Source: Plastoroseomonas hellenica (GTDB taxonomy: Bacteria; Pseudomonadota; Alphaproteobacteria; Acetobacterales; Acetobacteraceae). From it: a stretch of 33,249 bases of DNA. The notes under the pieces were generated by a model that did not search any database, was not told where the DNA came from, and saw nothing but the letters and a program-made list of their open reading frames with translations. This document shows, in pieces, positions 1-8,871 of this stretch. Within the stretch, counting starts at the first letter, position 1, and every line of letters starts with the position of its first letter. Location: NCBI RefSeq assembly GCF_018129085.1, contig NZ_JAAGBB010000058.1, positions 1 to 33,249 of the forward strand, given 5' to 3'. The position numbers were made by a program, and so were the translations under genes.

Positions 1-945
1 ACCGGCATCGCGACCGCCGCCGGGCCGGCGGCGGTGATCGAAGCCGCGTCCCGCCCGGCCGACTGGACCATGGCGGCGATCGTCGGCGCCGCCGGGCTGC
101 ATCCGACGCTGGCCGCACTCGCCCGCGGCGGCGCGCTGGCGCTTGCCAACAAGGAGAGCATGGTCTGCGCGGGCGAGGTGGTGCTGGCCGAGGCCGCCCG
201 CGCCGGCGCCACCATCCTGCCGGTCGATTCCGAGCACAACGCCATCTTCCAGGCGCTCTGCGGCCAGGATCCGGCGTGCGTCGAGCGGATCTTCCTGACC
301 GCCTCCGGCGGCCCCTTCCGGCAGATGTCGCTGGCGGAGATGGCCGGCGTCACGCCGCAGATGGCGATGCGCCACCCGGTCTGGTCGATGGGCGCCAAGA
401 TCAGCATCGACAGCGCCACCATGATGAACAAGGGGCTCGAGGTCATCGAGGCGGCGCGGCTCTTCGCCCTGCCGGGCGAGCGGATCGACGTGCTGGTGCA
501 CCCGCAATCGGCGGTGCATGGCCTGGTGCAGTACGTGGATGGCTCGCTGCTCGGCCAGCTCGGCACGCCGGACATGCGGACCCCGATCGCCCATGCGCTC
601 GCCTGGCCGGACCGCATGCCGGTCGCGGTGCCCCGGCTGGACCTGATCGCCCTCGGCCGGCTCGACTTCCTGGCGCCCGACCCGGGGCGCTTCCCGGCGC
701 TCCGGCTCTGCCGGGACGCCTTGCACGCCGGTGGCGGCGCCCCCACCATATTGAACGCGGCGAATGAGGCCGCGGTCGGCCGGTTCCTCGCGGGATCGCT
801 CGGCTTCCTCGATATCGCGGCGGTGGTGGAGGAGACGCTGGCGCGCCTCGGCCATCGCGCCATCGCCGGGCTCGACGCCGTGATCGCCCTCGACGCGGAA
901 GCGCGGGCCATGGCGGATACCATCGCCACGCGCCGCGCGGCGTGA
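1..945 (+). CDS. dxr: 1-deoxy-D-xylulose 5-phosphate reductoisomerase, 5'-truncated by window edge
   Basis: DXR converts 1-deoxy-D-xylulose 5-phosphate to 2-C-methyl-D-erythritol 4-phosphate, the first committed step of the MEP isoprenoid pathway, in the cytoplasm. The frame is open from base 1, so the 5' end lies outside the window; 314 residues are present against about 390-400 in the family, so most of the NADPH-binding N-terminus is missing. Visible family motifs are LPVDSEHNA (metal-binding Asp and Glu), [17 protein letters not shown] (substrate loop and metal Glu), and [11 protein letters not shown] followed by [15 protein letters not shown]. The C-terminal helical domain is complete. 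rseP follows after 19 bases, the usual neighbour in alphaproteobacteria, so the two are probably cotranscribed. Identity is secure; only the start is unknown. Confidence 0.97.
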   Translation, partial: TGIATAAGPAAVIEAASRPADWTMAAIVGAAGLHPTLAALARGGALALANKESMVCAGEVVLAEAARAGATILPVDSEHNAIFQALCGQDPACVERIFLTASGGPFRQMSLAEMAGVTPQMAMRHPVWSMGAKISIDSATMMNKGLEVIEAARLFALPGERIDVLVHPQSAVHGLVQYVDGSLLGQLGTPDMRTPIAHALAWPDRMPVAVPRLDLIALGRLDFLAPDPGRFPALRLCRDALHAGGGAPTILNAANEAAVGRFLAGSLGFLDIAAVVEETLARLGHRAIAGLDAVIALDAEARAMADTIATRRAA

Positions 946-964
946 CCCGACCGGAAGAGACCCC

Positions 965-2074
965 GTGGATCTGATCCCCGACAGCCTCCGCACCCTGCTC
1001 GCCTTCGTCGTCGTGCTGGGGGTGCTGATCTTCATCCATGAGCTCGGCCACTATCTCGCGGCCCGCTGGCGCGGGGTGCATGTGGAGCGCTTCTCGGTCG
1101 GCTTCGGCCGGGCGCTGGCGAATTGGACCGACCGCCACGGCACCGAATGGCGCATCGGCTGGCTGCCGCTCGGCGGCTATGTGAAGCTGCATGGGCAGGA
1201 GCAGCCGGGCGATGTGAGCGAGGAGGAGCGCGCGGCGTGGCGGCCGGGTGGCACCTTCCATGACAAGCCGGTGCTGGATCGCGCTATCGTCGTGGCGGCC
1301 GGCCCGATCGCGAACTTCGTGCTTGCGGCGGTGCTGTTCGCGGGGCTCTTCGCCTTCCATGGCCGCCCGATGAATGACGGCGCCACCACGATCGGGACGG
1401 TGGTGGAGGGCTCGGCCGCCGCCGGTGCCGGCCTGCTGCCCGGCGACCGCGTGCTGGCGCTCGACGACGAAGCCGTGACGCGGTTTGAGCAGATCCAGCG
1501 CCATGTGCAGCCGCGCGCCGGCCAGCCGATCGCCATCCGCATTCAGCGCGACGGTGCCGAACGCAGCCTGACCGTCACGCCGACGCCGCGCGCCGCCGAC
1601 GGGCAGGGCGTGCTCGGCATCGCCGGCGGCGCGGTGAGTTTCGAGCGCCTGGATCCCCTGACCGCCGTGGTCGCCGGCATCACCCACACCGGCGACATCG
1701 TCGTGCAGACCCTGGCCGGGCTCTGGCAGATGATCGCCGGGCAGCGCGGCACCGAGGAGCTGGGCGGCCCGCTCCGGATCGCGCAGCTCTCCGGCCAGGT
1801 GGCGGAGCTGGGCCTGGTGCCGCTGATATCCCTGATCGCGGTCCTCTCCGTGAACCTGGCCCTGATCAACCTGTTCCCGATCCCGGTGCTCGATGGCGGC
1901 CACCTTATGTTCTATGCGGCGGAGGCGATCCGCGGCCGCCCGGTGCCGCCGCGCGCCCAGGAGATCGGCTTCCGCGCGGGGTTTGCGGTGCTGATCGCGC
2001 TGTTCGTCTTCGCGACCTGGAACGACCTGACCCAGTTCGGGCTGTTCCGCTGGGTGGCGGGGCTCGCCGGCTAG
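965..2074 (+). CDS. rseP: RIP-type zinc metalloprotease RseP (site-2 protease)
   Basis: This is an inner-membrane site-2 protease that cuts membrane-embedded substrates, classically anti-sigma factors in the envelope stress response, and also remnant signal peptides. The zinc motif HELGH is at residues 25-29 in the first membrane segment. The second metal-ligand motif, NLFPIPVLDGG, has its Asp near residue 310. A PDZ domain lies between them at about residues 125-205 (GTVVEGSAAAGAGLLPGDRVLALD). At 369 residues with one obvious PDZ domain it is shorter than the two-PDZ E. coli protein (about 450) and typical of alphaproteobacteria. The GTG start at 965 is preceded by a GGAAGAG ribosome-binding site. 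It sits between dxr and bamA, the standard order, but an intrinsic terminator follows at 2181-2213. Its substrates here are not known. Confidence 0.96.
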   Translation: MDLIPDSLRTLLAFVVVLGVLIFIHELGHYLAARWRGVHVERFSVGFGRALANWTDRHGTEWRIGWLPLGGYVKLHGQEQPGDVSEEERAAWRPGGTFHDKPVLDRAIVVAAGPIANFVLAAVLFAGLFAFHGRPMNDGATTIGTVVEGSAAAGAGLLPGDRVLALDDEAVTRFEQIQRHVQPRAGQPIAIRIQRDGAERSLTVTPTPRAADGQGVLGIAGGAVSFERLDPLTAVVAGITHTGDIVVQTLAGLWQMIAGQRGTEELGGPLRIAQLSGQVAELGLVPLISLIAVLSVNLALINLFPIPVLDGGHLMFYAAEAIRGRPVPPRAQEIGFRAGFAVLIALFVFATWNDLTQFGLFRWVAGLAG

Positions 2075-2099
2075 AGGGTGACGACCTGAGGCCAGTTCG

Positions 2100-2128
2100 G
2101 CCGAAAAGTCTGATTCACGCGATCAGAC
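2100..2128 (+). repeat. Dispersed palindromic repeat, copy 1 (second copy at 28160)
   Basis: A GCCGAAAAG box is followed by a 7-bp stem-loop (GTCTGAT at 2108-2114, ATCAGAC at 2122-2128). The same box and central TCACGCGATC core recur at 28160-28188, with about 23 of 28 positions identical and base changes that keep the arms paired. It lies in the rseP-bamA gap. I read it as an intergenic repeat family; its function is unknown. Confidence 0.6.
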
Positions 2129-2136
2129 CAAATGGC

Positions 2137-2175
2137 CAGACCATGATCGCTGCCGCTTGAACCGATCATGGTCTG
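2137..2175 (+). repeat. Perfect 13-bp inverted repeat between rseP and bamA
   Basis: The arms CAGACCATGATCG (2137-2149) and CGATCATGGTCTG (2163-2175) are exact reverse complements around a 13-nt spacer. It lies just upstream of the terminator hairpin at 2181. It could be an RNA stem-loop in the rseP 3' untranslated region or a protein-binding operator. The sequence alone does not decide between these. Confidence 0.6.
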
Positions 2176-2180
2176 CGTGT

Positions 2181-2213
2181 TTCCGGCCCGCTTGCGGGTC
2201 GGAAATCTTTTTT
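2181..2213 (+). terminator. Rho-independent terminator after rseP
   Basis: TTCCGGCCCG (2181-2190) pairs with CGGGTCGGAA (2195-2204) as a 10-bp stem with one G-T pair and a CTTG loop. Six T residues follow at 2208-2213. This is the clearest intrinsic terminator in the window. It implies that bamA is not simply cotranscribed with dxr-rseP, or that read-through is regulated. It also makes a bamA start at the TTG at 2212 very unlikely, because that codon lies in the T-run. Confidence 0.75.
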
Positions 2214-2283
2214 GACGAAGGACTTGTCCCGCGAGGCTCCCCTGGGAAGCCGGAGGGGTGGCAGTGCCTTGCCCTTCCGGTTA

Positions 2284-4683
2284 GTGTGCCGCCGCCTCAA
2301 CCCCTCCCTGACAGGCCCGAGTCGTTTGCACGCATCACGCGCCCTTCTGCTCGCTTCCGTCGCGCTTCTGCCGACAATTGTCGAAGCGCAGTCGCCGCCC
2401 CGTCCAGCAAGCCCGCCACCAGCGCGCTCGGCGACTGAGCCGGCGCGCGTGGCGGCACCGGCCACCGGCGCCCGCATCACCGCGATCGATGTGCAGGGCA
2501 ACCAGCGCATCGAGGCTGACACGGTGCGCAGCTACATGCTGGTGCAGGTCGGCGGCGTTGCCGATTCCGACGCGCTGGACCGCAGCCTGCGCGCGCTCTT
2601 CGCGACCGGCCTGTTCCGGGACATCGAGATCACGCCGCAGGGCAACCGCGTCCTGGTGCGTGTGGTCGAGAACCCGATCGTCAACCGCATCGCCTTCGAG
2701 GGCAACCGCCGCGTCTCCGAGGAGATCATCCGCGCGGAGGTGCAACTCCGCCCGCGTTCGGTCTTCACCCCGGCCGCGGCGCAGGCGGACCGCCAGCGGA
2801 TCCTCGACCTCTATGCCCGCCGCGGCCGCTTCGCCGCGCGCGTCGAGCCGAAGGTCATCGAGCTCGACCAGAATCGCGTCGACCTCGTCTACGAGATCAC
2901 CGAGGGCGAGATCGCGCTGATCGCGAGCATCAACTTCGTCGGCAACAGTGCCTTCTCCGACAGCCGCCTGGGCGAGGTGGTGTCGTCGCGCGAGAGCGCC
3001 TGGTACCGCATCCTCTCGACCTCCGACACCTATGAGCCGGAGCGTCTGAATTTCGACCGCGAGCTGCTGCGCCGCTTCTACCTGCGCCAGGGCTATGCCG
3101 ATGCACAGGTCACCGGCGCCACGGCCGAGCTGGCACCCGACCGCAGCGGCTTCTTCGTCACCTATACGGTCAGCGAAGGCGAGCGCTACCGCTTCGGGGC
3201 CATCACCGTGGACAGCCGGGTGCGCAACCTGGATGCCGCCACGGTCCGCGGCGAGATCCCGATCGTCGAAGGCGACTGGTATGACGGTGATGCGCTGGAA
3301 CGCGCCACCAACGCGCTGACCGACACGCTCGCCACCCGCGGCTTCCCCTTCGCCGAGGTCAATCCGCGGGTGACGCGCGACAGCGAAGGCCGCACGATCG
3401 CCATCGCCTTCGAGATCACCGAAGGCCAGCGCAACTACATCGAGCGCATCGACATCACCGGCAACACCCGCACCCAGGACCGGGTGATCCGGCGGGAGTT
3501 CCGCGTCGCCGAAGGCGATCCGGTGAATGCGACGCTGGTGCGTCGTTCGCGCGAACGTATCCGGGCGCTCGGCTATTTCGGCGACGTGCAGATCAATGCG
3601 AGCCCGGGCAGCGCGCCTGACCGCGTCATCCTGACCACCCAGATCCAGGAACGCTCGACCGGCGAGGTCTCGTTGGGTGGCGGCTATGCGACCGACGCCG
3701 GCGTGCTGGCCGATATCGGCCTGCGCGAGCGCAACCTGCTCGGCACCGGCATCGACGCGCGCATCAACGCGACGCTCGGCCAGCGGCGCAGCCAGCTCGA
3801 TCTGTCGGTGACCGATCCGCAGTTCCTCGACCGCAACCTCGCGGCCGGCGCCGATGCCTTCCTGATCCAGCGCGACCTGACCGACATCGCGAGCTACGAG
3901 GAACGCCGCATCGGCTTCACGCTGCGGATGGGCTACGAGTTCAACGAGTATCTGCGCCAGTCGCTGTCCTATACGCTGATGAACCGCCGCATCTACAACG
4001 TGGCCAGCGATGCCTCGCGCTTCGTCCGCGAGCAGGCGGGCAGCACGCTGCTGTCGCAGGTCAGCCAGACGCTGACCTATGACCGCCGCGACGACCGCAT
4101 CGAGCCGCGTTCGGGCTATGTCGTCCGCCTCGGCACCGATGTCGCCGGCCTCGGCGGCGATGTCTCCTATCTGCGCACGCGCCTGGATGGGAATCTCTAC
4201 ATCCCGCTCGAGCGGCTGTTCGGCGACCGCGACTACGTGCTGGCGATCTCCGCCGGCATCGGTCAGTTGACCCCCTTCGGCGGCAAGGAAGACCGCATCG
4301 TCGACCGCTTCTTCCTCGGCGGCGAGAACCTGCGCGGCTTCCAGGTCGGCGGCGCCGGCCCGCGCGACATCACGACCAGCGACAGCCTCGGCGGCCGGAC
4401 GCTGATCACCCAGACCACCGAGTTCCGCTTCCCGCTGCCGGTTTCGGCCGATCTCGGCCTGACCGGACGGGTTTTTGCCGATGTGGGCATGAACTATGGC
4501 CTGCCGGGCAGCGTTAGCGGCCCCGAGGTGCGCAACAGCTCCTCGCCCAGGGTCGGTGCTGGTGTCGGCATCTCCTGGCGCAGCCCACTCGGCCTGATCA
4601 ACATCGATATCGCGCAGGCCGTGGTGAAGGAATCCTACGACGAGACGCAGGTGTTCCGCATCGGCTTCGGCACGCGGTTCTGA
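2284..4683 (+). CDS. bamA: Outer membrane protein assembly factor BamA
   Basis: BamA is the Omp85-family core of the BAM complex that folds and inserts beta-barrel proteins into the outer membrane. Five POTRA repeats are recognisable; four of them open with ITAIDVQGN, NRIAFEGN, IASINFVGN and YIERIDITGN, and the fourth in order begins YRFGAITVD. They are followed by a barrel domain that contains LRGF, the variant of the conserved (V/I)RGF motif, and ends in a C-terminal phenylalanine (IGFGTRF). The start is uncertain. I chose GTG 2284 because it gives an Arg-rich n-region before the hydrophobic stretch ALLLASVALLPTIVEA; TTG 2326 gives a shorter signal peptide. A longer reading from TTG 2212 overlaps the terminator. 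From 2284 the protein is 799 residues, normal for BamA. The OmpH-like gene follows after 21 bases. Confidence 0.96.
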   Translation: MCRRLNPSLTGPSRLHASRALLLASVALLPTIVEAQSPPRPASPPPARSATEPARVAAPATGARITAIDVQGNQRIEADTVRSYMLVQVGGVADSDALDRSLRALFATGLFRDIEITPQGNRVLVRVVENPIVNRIAFEGNRRVSEEIIRAEVQLRPRSVFTPAAAQADRQRILDLYARRGRFAARVEPKVIELDQNRVDLVYEITEGEIALIASINFVGNSAFSDSRLGEVVSSRESAWYRILSTSDTYEPERLNFDRELLRRFYLRQGYADAQVTGATAELAPDRSGFFVTYTVSEGERYRFGAITVDSRVRNLDAATVRGEIPIVEGDWYDGDALERATNALTDTLATRGFPFAEVNPRVTRDSEGRTIAIAFEITEGQRNYIERIDITGNTRTQDRVIRREFRVAEGDPVNATLVRRSRERIRALGYFGDVQINASPGSAPDRVILTTQIQERSTGEVSLGGGYATDAGVLADIGLRERNLLGTGIDARINATLGQRRSQLDLSVTDPQFLDRNLAAGADAFLIQRDLTDIASYEERRIGFTLRMGYEFNEYLRQSLSYTLMNRRIYNVASDASRFVREQAGSTLLSQVSQTLTYDRRDDRIEPRSGYVVRLGTDVAGLGGDVSYLRTRLDGNLYIPLERLFGDRDYVLAISAGIGQLTPFGGKEDRIVDRFFLGGENLRGFQVGGAGPRDITTSDSLGGRTLITQTTEFRFPLPVSADLGLTGRVFADVGMNYGLPGSVSGPEVRNSSSPRVGAGVGISWRSPLGLINIDIAQAVVKESYDETQVFRIGFGTRF

Positions 4684-4704
4684 ACGACGAGAAAGACCAC
4701 GCAT

Positions 4705-5505
4705 ATGGCCCGTAGATTTGCCCTTCTGCTTGCGGGCGTGCTCGCTGCTTCCCCGGCTCTCGCGCAGCAGCAGCCCGAATGGTTCGTGCCCGGCGGCCAG
4801 GGCGGCGGTCAGCGTCCCCCGGGCGCCCAGCCACAGCAGCCACAGCGCCCGCCGCAGGGCCAGACGCAGCGTCCGCAGCAGCCTCGCCCGGGGCAGCCCC
4901 CCCGCACCGATGGCCCGCAGCCCCTGCCGGCCGGGCAGCAGCCCCCGGCCGCGGTGATCGGCGTGGTGGATGTGCCCGAGGTGCAGCGCGTCTCCACCGC
5001 CTTCGCCCAGGTGCGCGAGGAAATCGAGCGCCGGCGCACCCGGCTGAATGACGACCTGCAGCGCGAGCAGCTCCGCTGGCGAGAGGAGCAGCAGCGCCTC
5101 GCCGCCGATCGTCCGACCCTGAACCCGGACCAGCTCCGCAATCGGGAGCGGGAGCTGCAGGACCGCATCACCGATGCGCAGCGCGTCTTCCGCGATCGCC
5201 AGCGCAACATCGAACAGGCAGCGCAGCAATCCCTGTCGCAGATCGAGCAGGCGCTCGGCGTGGTGATCCGCCAGGTCGCCTCCAGCCGCAGCGTGAACAT
5301 GATCCTGCCGCGCGGCGTGATCATCTTCAACGAGGCGGGCTTCGACCTGACCGAAGAGGTCGCGCAGAAGCTGAACGAGGCGATCCAACGCGTCGCGATC
5401 CCGCCCGAGGAGGGTGCGACGCCCGCCGCGGCGGCGCCGACGCCGCCGGCCAACCCGCCCCCCGCGCGCCCGACAGCGCCCGCGACGCCACCCCGGCGGA
5501 ACTGA
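4705..5505 (+). CDS. OmpH/Skp-like periplasmic chaperone with Q/P-rich linker
   Basis: This is a predicted periplasmic Skp/OmpH-type holdase that would carry unfolded outer-membrane proteins to BamA. A signal peptide is clear ([20 protein letters not shown], predicted cut before QQQPEW). Residues about 28-80 are a Gln/Pro/Gly-rich low-complexity segment. The OmpH core starts at [11 protein letters not shown] (about residue 90) and runs through a long charged coiled coil to [22 protein letters not shown], the family's C-terminal block. A Pro/Ala tail ends the protein. At 266 residues it is longer than Skp (about 160) because of the disordered ends. Its position directly between bamA and lpxD is the classic skp locus. 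The family call is secure, but the added linker and tail are unusual relative to E. coli Skp. Confidence 0.88.
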   Translation: MARRFALLLAGVLAASPALAQQQPEWFVPGGQGGGQRPPGAQPQQPQRPPQGQTQRPQQPRPGQPPRTDGPQPLPAGQQPPAAVIGVVDVPEVQRVSTAFAQVREEIERRRTRLNDDLQREQLRWREEQQRLAADRPTLNPDQLRNRERELQDRITDAQRVFRDRQRNIEQAAQQSLSQIEQALGVVIRQVASSRSVNMILPRGVIIFNEAGFDLTEEVAQKLNEAIQRVAIPPEEGATPAAAAPTPPANPPPARPTAPATPPRRN

Positions 5506-5509
5506 CGCG

Positions 5510-6604
5510 ATGGCGGCCGATCCTCGCTTCTTCGAGGTGACCGGTCCGCACAGCCTCGCCGTCATCGCCGAAGTCGCCGGTGGCCGCTTCGAGGGCGATG
5601 GCGGCCGCCTGTTCGCCGGCATCGGTTCCCTGCCGTCGGCGACCCCGGACCAGGTGAGCTTCCTCGACAACCGTCGCTACGTCGATGCGCTGGAGACGAC
5701 GCGGGCCGGCGCGGTGGTGGTGGACGAGGCCATGCTGGAGCGGGTGCCCGCCGGCTGCGTGCCTATCGTGGCCAAGCAGCCGGCGATCGGCTTCGCGCGG
5801 GTGGCGCTGCTGTTCCATCCACCGGCACCGCGGCGCCCCGGCATCCACCCGACCGCGGTGATCGGCGAAGGCGCCAGCATCGGCGAAGGCACCGAGATCG
5901 GGCCCTATGCCGTGGTGGGCGAGGGGGCTTCGATCGGGCCGGACTCCCTCGTCGAGCCGCATGCGGTGGTGGGGCGCGGCGTCGTGCTTGGCGCACGGGC
6001 GCGAATTCACAATCATGCGAGCATCACCCACACCATCGCCGGCGATGACGTGGTGCTGCATCCGGGCGCCCGTGTCGGCAATGAAGGCTTCGGCTTCACC
6101 ACCGATCCCGCGAGCGGGCGCTATGTCACCATGCCGCAACTCGGGCGTGTCGTCCTGGGCGACGGGGTCGAGGTCGGGGCCAATGTCACGATCGACCGCG
6201 GCGCCAGCCTGGACACTGAGATCGGCGCTGGGACCCGCATCGACAACCTGGTGCAGATCGGCCACAACGTGCGCACCGGCCAGGGCTGCGTGCTGGTCGC
6301 GCAGGTGGGCATCTCGGGCTCCTCGACGCTTGGCGACCATGTCGTCCTGGCGGGTCAGGCCGGGGTCGCGGGGCACCTGACCATTGGATCGGGGGCCCGT
6401 ATCGGCGCGCAGGCCGGCGTGATGAAGGACGTGGCGCCCGGGATGGACGTGGCAGGGCTGCCGGCGAAGCCGGCGAGAGATCATTGGCGCGAAGTGGCGG
6501 CGCTGCGCCGCATTGCCGGGAACGGCCCCTTGACCCGGATGGAGACGGCCGGCGCGCCAAGCGCCGCCGCGGGGCGGAACGACAGGAAACAGGGACGGGA
6601 CTAG
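5510..6604 (+). CDS. lpxD: UDP-3-O-(3-hydroxyacyl)glucosamine N-acyltransferase
   Basis: LpxD transfers a 3-hydroxyacyl chain from ACP to the 2-amino group of UDP-3-O-acylglucosamine, the third step of lipid A synthesis, in the cytoplasm. The 364-residue protein has the N-terminal uridine-binding domain ([13 protein letters not shown], then [14 protein letters not shown]). A long left-handed beta-helix of hexapeptide repeats runs from about residue 105 to 320. The motif NLVQIGHNV carries the expected catalytic histidine. I chose ATG 5510 ([10 protein letters not shown]), four bases after the previous stop; an upstream in-frame extension would be an Arg-rich shadow of the preceding gene. fabZ begins six bases downstream, supporting one operon. 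Confidence 0.96.
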   Translation: MAADPRFFEVTGPHSLAVIAEVAGGRFEGDGGRLFAGIGSLPSATPDQVSFLDNRRYVDALETTRAGAVVVDEAMLERVPAGCVPIVAKQPAIGFARVALLFHPPAPRRPGIHPTAVIGEGASIGEGTEIGPYAVVGEGASIGPDSLVEPHAVVGRGVVLGARARIHNHASITHTIAGDDVVLHPGARVGNEGFGFTTDPASGRYVTMPQLGRVVLGDGVEVGANVTIDRGASLDTEIGAGTRIDNLVQIGHNVRTGQGCVLVAQVGISGSSTLGDHVVLAGQAGVAGHLTIGSGARIGAQAGVMKDVAPGMDVAGLPAKPARDHWREVAALRRIAGNGPLTRMETAGAPSAAAGRNDRKQGRD

Positions 6605-6610
6605 CCTGGC

Positions 6611-7093
6611 ATGGATACCGACGAGGCACAGCAGGTGGCGCCGCGGGAGACACTGGACGCCTTCGACATCGCGCGGATCATGCGCGCGATCCCGCATCGC
6701 TACCCGTTCCTGCTGGTCGACCGCATCGTCGATGTGAAGCTCGAGGAGAGCTGCGTCGGCATCAAGAACGTCACCGTCAACGAGAATTTCTTCCAGGGAC
6801 ATTTCCCGGCGGCGCCCGTGATGCCGGGCGTGCTCATCATCGAGTGCATGGCCCAGACCGCCGCGGTGCTGGTGGTCGAGAGCCTGGGTACCAACGCCTA
6901 TGGACGGCTGGTGTATTTCATGACCATCGACAACGCGAAGTTCCGCAAGCCCGTCGTGCCCGGCGACCAGTTGCGCGTGCATGTGAAGCGCGAGCGCCGG
7001 CGCGGCAATGTCTGGAAGTTCCACGGCGAGGCGAAGGTCGACGGCCAGGTCGTCGCCGAGGCGACCTTCGCCGCCATGATCCTGGATCGCTGA
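6611..7093 (+). CDS. fabZ: 3-hydroxyacyl-[ACP] dehydratase FabZ
   Basis: FabZ dehydrates 3-hydroxyacyl-ACP during fatty-acid elongation. It competes with LpxA and LpxD for hydroxyacyl-ACP, which explains its place among the lpx genes. The 160-residue hot-dog-fold protein shows [13 protein letters not shown], then [10 protein letters not shown] with catalytic His64, and [12 protein letters not shown] with catalytic Glu78. Length and motifs are standard. ATG 6611 is six bases after the lpxD stop, and lpxA starts two bases after the fabZ stop, so translational coupling is likely. Confidence 0.97.
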   Translation: MDTDEAQQVAPRETLDAFDIARIMRAIPHRYPFLLVDRIVDVKLEESCVGIKNVTVNENFFQGHFPAAPVMPGVLIIECMAQTAAVLVVESLGTNAYGRLVYFMTIDNAKFRKPVVPGDQLRVHVKRERRRGNVWKFHGEAKVDGQVVAEATFAAMILDR

Positions 7094-7095
7094 GC

Positions 7096-7917
7096 GTGGC
7101 GATCCATCAGAGTGCGATCGTCAGCCCGGGCGCGCATGTCGCCGAAGGCGCCAGCATCGGCCCTTTCTGCACCGTCGGCCCCAATGTCACCATCGAAGCC
7201 GGGGTGGAGCTCATCTCCCACGTCTCCGTGGACGGCCACACCCGGATCGGCGCCGGTGCCAGGATCTTCCCCTATGCGAGCATCGGCCTCGCGCCGCAGG
7301 ACCTGAAATACAAGAACGAGCCGACGCGCTGCGAGATCGGTCCCCGGACCCTGGTGCGGGAAGGGGCGACCATCCATCGCGGCAGTGTCGGCGGCCATGG
7401 CGTCACGACGTTGGGTGCGGACTGCATGATCATGGCGATGGCCCATGTCGCGCATGACTGCACGCTCGCCGACCGGGTGATCCTGGCGAACAACGTGATG
7501 CTCGGCGGCCATGTCGAGATCGGCGATACGGTCTTCGTCGGCGGCGGCACCGCCGTGCACCAGTTCGTCCGCATCGGCCGCCAGGCGGTGATCGGCGGCA
7601 TGAGCGGGGTCGAAGCGGACGTGATCCCCTATGGCTCGGCCATGGGCAACCGGGCGCGGCTGATCGGGCTGAACCTGATCGGCCTGAAGCGCCGCGGCTT
7701 CAGCCGACCGGAGATCCACGCGCTGCGTGCCATGTTCCGGCTGCTGTTCCGCGAGCCGGGCATCTTCGCCGATCGCCTGGCCCAGGCCTTGGAGCGCTAT
7801 CCAGGCGATGCGCAGGTCGCCGAGGTGCTCGCTTTCATCACCGCCGCATCGCGCCGCGGCCTCTGCAAGGCCGGGCGCGACACCGCCGCCGAGGATGAGG
7901 ACGAGGCTGCCGCATGA
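7096..7917 (+). CDS. lpxA: UDP-N-acetylglucosamine O-acyltransferase
   Basis: LpxA catalyses the first step of lipid A synthesis, 3-O-acylation of UDP-GlcNAc from 3-hydroxyacyl-ACP. The 273-residue protein begins with hexapeptide repeats (IHQSAIVSPGAHVAEGASIG). It contains MAMAHVAHDC, whose histidines at about 117 and 120 match the family's active-site pair. It ends in the helical domain (FSRPEIHALRAMFRLLF). I chose GTG 7096; earlier in-frame starts would run through fabZ in another frame. The stop overlaps the lpxI start as ATGA. Confidence 0.95.
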   Translation: MAIHQSAIVSPGAHVAEGASIGPFCTVGPNVTIEAGVELISHVSVDGHTRIGAGARIFPYASIGLAPQDLKYKNEPTRCEIGPRTLVREGATIHRGSVGGHGVTTLGADCMIMAMAHVAHDCTLADRVILANNVMLGGHVEIGDTVFVGGGTAVHQFVRIGRQAVIGGMSGVEADVIPYGSAMGNRARLIGLNLIGLKRRGFSRPEIHALRAMFRLLFREPGIFADRLAQALERYPGDAQVAEVLAFITAASRRGLCKAGRDTAAEDEDEAAA

Positions 7918-8765
7918 ATGATGCGGCGTCGCCGCTCGGCATCCTTGCCGGCGGCGGCGAGCTGCCCCGGCGGGTGGCGCGTGCCGCGGCCTCGGCCGGT
8001 CGCCCGGTGCGTGTCGTGGTCCTGAACGGCTTCGCGGCGACGGAGGATTTCGCGCCGCACCCCGCGGTCGCGATGCGCTTCGGCCACGCCGCGCGCATGC
8101 TCGATTGGCTGCGGGCGGAAGGCGTGCGTCAGGTGGTGATGGCGGGCACCGTCACGCGGCCGTCCATGCTGTCGCTGATGCCGGATGCGGCGACCCTGAA
8201 GCTCGCGACGCGCATCGGGCGCGCCGCCTTCGGCGGCGATGACAGCATCCTTCAGGCGGTGATCCGGGTGCTGGGCGAGGAAGGGTTCGAGGTGCTCGGC
8301 GCCGATAGGCTGCTCAGCGGCCTTACGCCGAAGGCCGGACTGCTGGCAGGGCCAGAGCCGGATGCCGATGCCGTCGCCGATATCGCGCGCGGCTTCGCGG
8401 TGGCCGGGGCGCTCGGCGCGCTGGATGTCGGGCAGGCGGTCGTGGTGCAGCAGGGGTTGGTGCTCGGTGTCGAGGCGATCGAGGGCACCGACGCGCTGCT
8501 CGCGCGGGTCGGCCCGCTGCGGCGGGAGGGGCCGGGCGGCGTGCTGGTGAAGCGGGTGAAGCCGGGCCAGTCGCGCCTCGCGGATCTGCCGACGATCGGG
8601 CCGCGCACGGTGGCCGGCGCGGCCGCCGCGGGGCTGCGCGGCTTGGCGATCGAGGCGAACGGCACCATCGTGATGGAACGCGCCGCGACGGTCGCGGCGG
8701 CGGAGGCGGCGGGGCTCTTTCTGCTTGCCCTCCATGCGGATGATGTTGGCGGCAGCGAGCGTTAG
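7914..8765 (+). CDS. lpxI: UDP-2,3-diacylglucosamine diphosphatase LpxI (DUF1009 family)
   Basis: LpxI hydrolyses UDP-2,3-diacylglucosamine to lipid X and UMP. It is the alphaproteobacterial alternative to LpxH. The 283-residue protein opens with the glycine-rich SPLGILAGGGELPRRVARAA. Family-typical blocks include QVVMAGTVTRPS, FGGDDSILQAVIRVLGEEGFEVLGA, DVGQAVVVQQGLVLGVEAIEGTD, and the C-terminal KRVKPGQSRLADLPTIGP. It overlaps lpxA by four bases. In many alphaproteobacteria lpxB follows directly. Here the next gene is gloA, separated by a repeat element, so the lpx run ends at this gene. Confidence 0.93.
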   Translation: MNDAASPLGILAGGGELPRRVARAAASAGRPVRVVVLNGFAATEDFAPHPAVAMRFGHAARMLDWLRAEGVRQVVMAGTVTRPSMLSLMPDAATLKLATRIGRAAFGGDDSILQAVIRVLGEEGFEVLGADRLLSGLTPKAGLLAGPEPDADAVADIARGFAVAGALGALDVGQAVVVQQGLVLGVEAIEGTDALLARVGPLRREGPGGVLVKRVKPGQSRLADLPTIGPRTVAGAAAAGLRGLAIEANGTIVMERAATVAAAEAAGLFLLALHADDVGGSER

Positions 8766-8778
8766 CACGCTCACTGCC

Positions 8779-8870
8779 CCTCAGGCGCGGGCCGTCCGGC
8801 CCGCTTGGCTATCGCCGCCTGATATGGAAGGCGCGCCGCACGGCGCTACCGGCGGGCCGCATTCGCGGCC
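8779..8870 (+). repeat. 3'-end repeat element, copy A (partner at 14432-14530)
   Basis: The element starts 13 bases after the lpxI stop. It shares CCTCAGGCGC, TTGGCTA-N-CGC and GGGCCGCATTCGCGGCC, in that order and with similar spacing, with an oppositely oriented copy directly after lexA. Between these anchors lie GC-rich self-complementary segments such as GCGGGCCG-TC-CGGCCCGC. Both copies read in the same direction as the gene they follow, which suggests a transcribed 3' untranslated element. Function unknown. Confidence 0.65.
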
Positions 8871-8871
8871 T

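Noticed and set aside
2212-2283. N-terminal extension of BamA from TTG 2212
   Set aside because: The codon lies in the terminator T-run, and the added residues (MTKDLSREAPLG) do not look like part of a signal peptide.
2335-5670. A 1111-residue open frame on the minus strand under bamA, ompH and lpxD
   Set aside because: It is antisense to three well-identified genes; long antisense frames are expected at this GC content, and its composition is Ala/Arg/Asp-rich without motifs.
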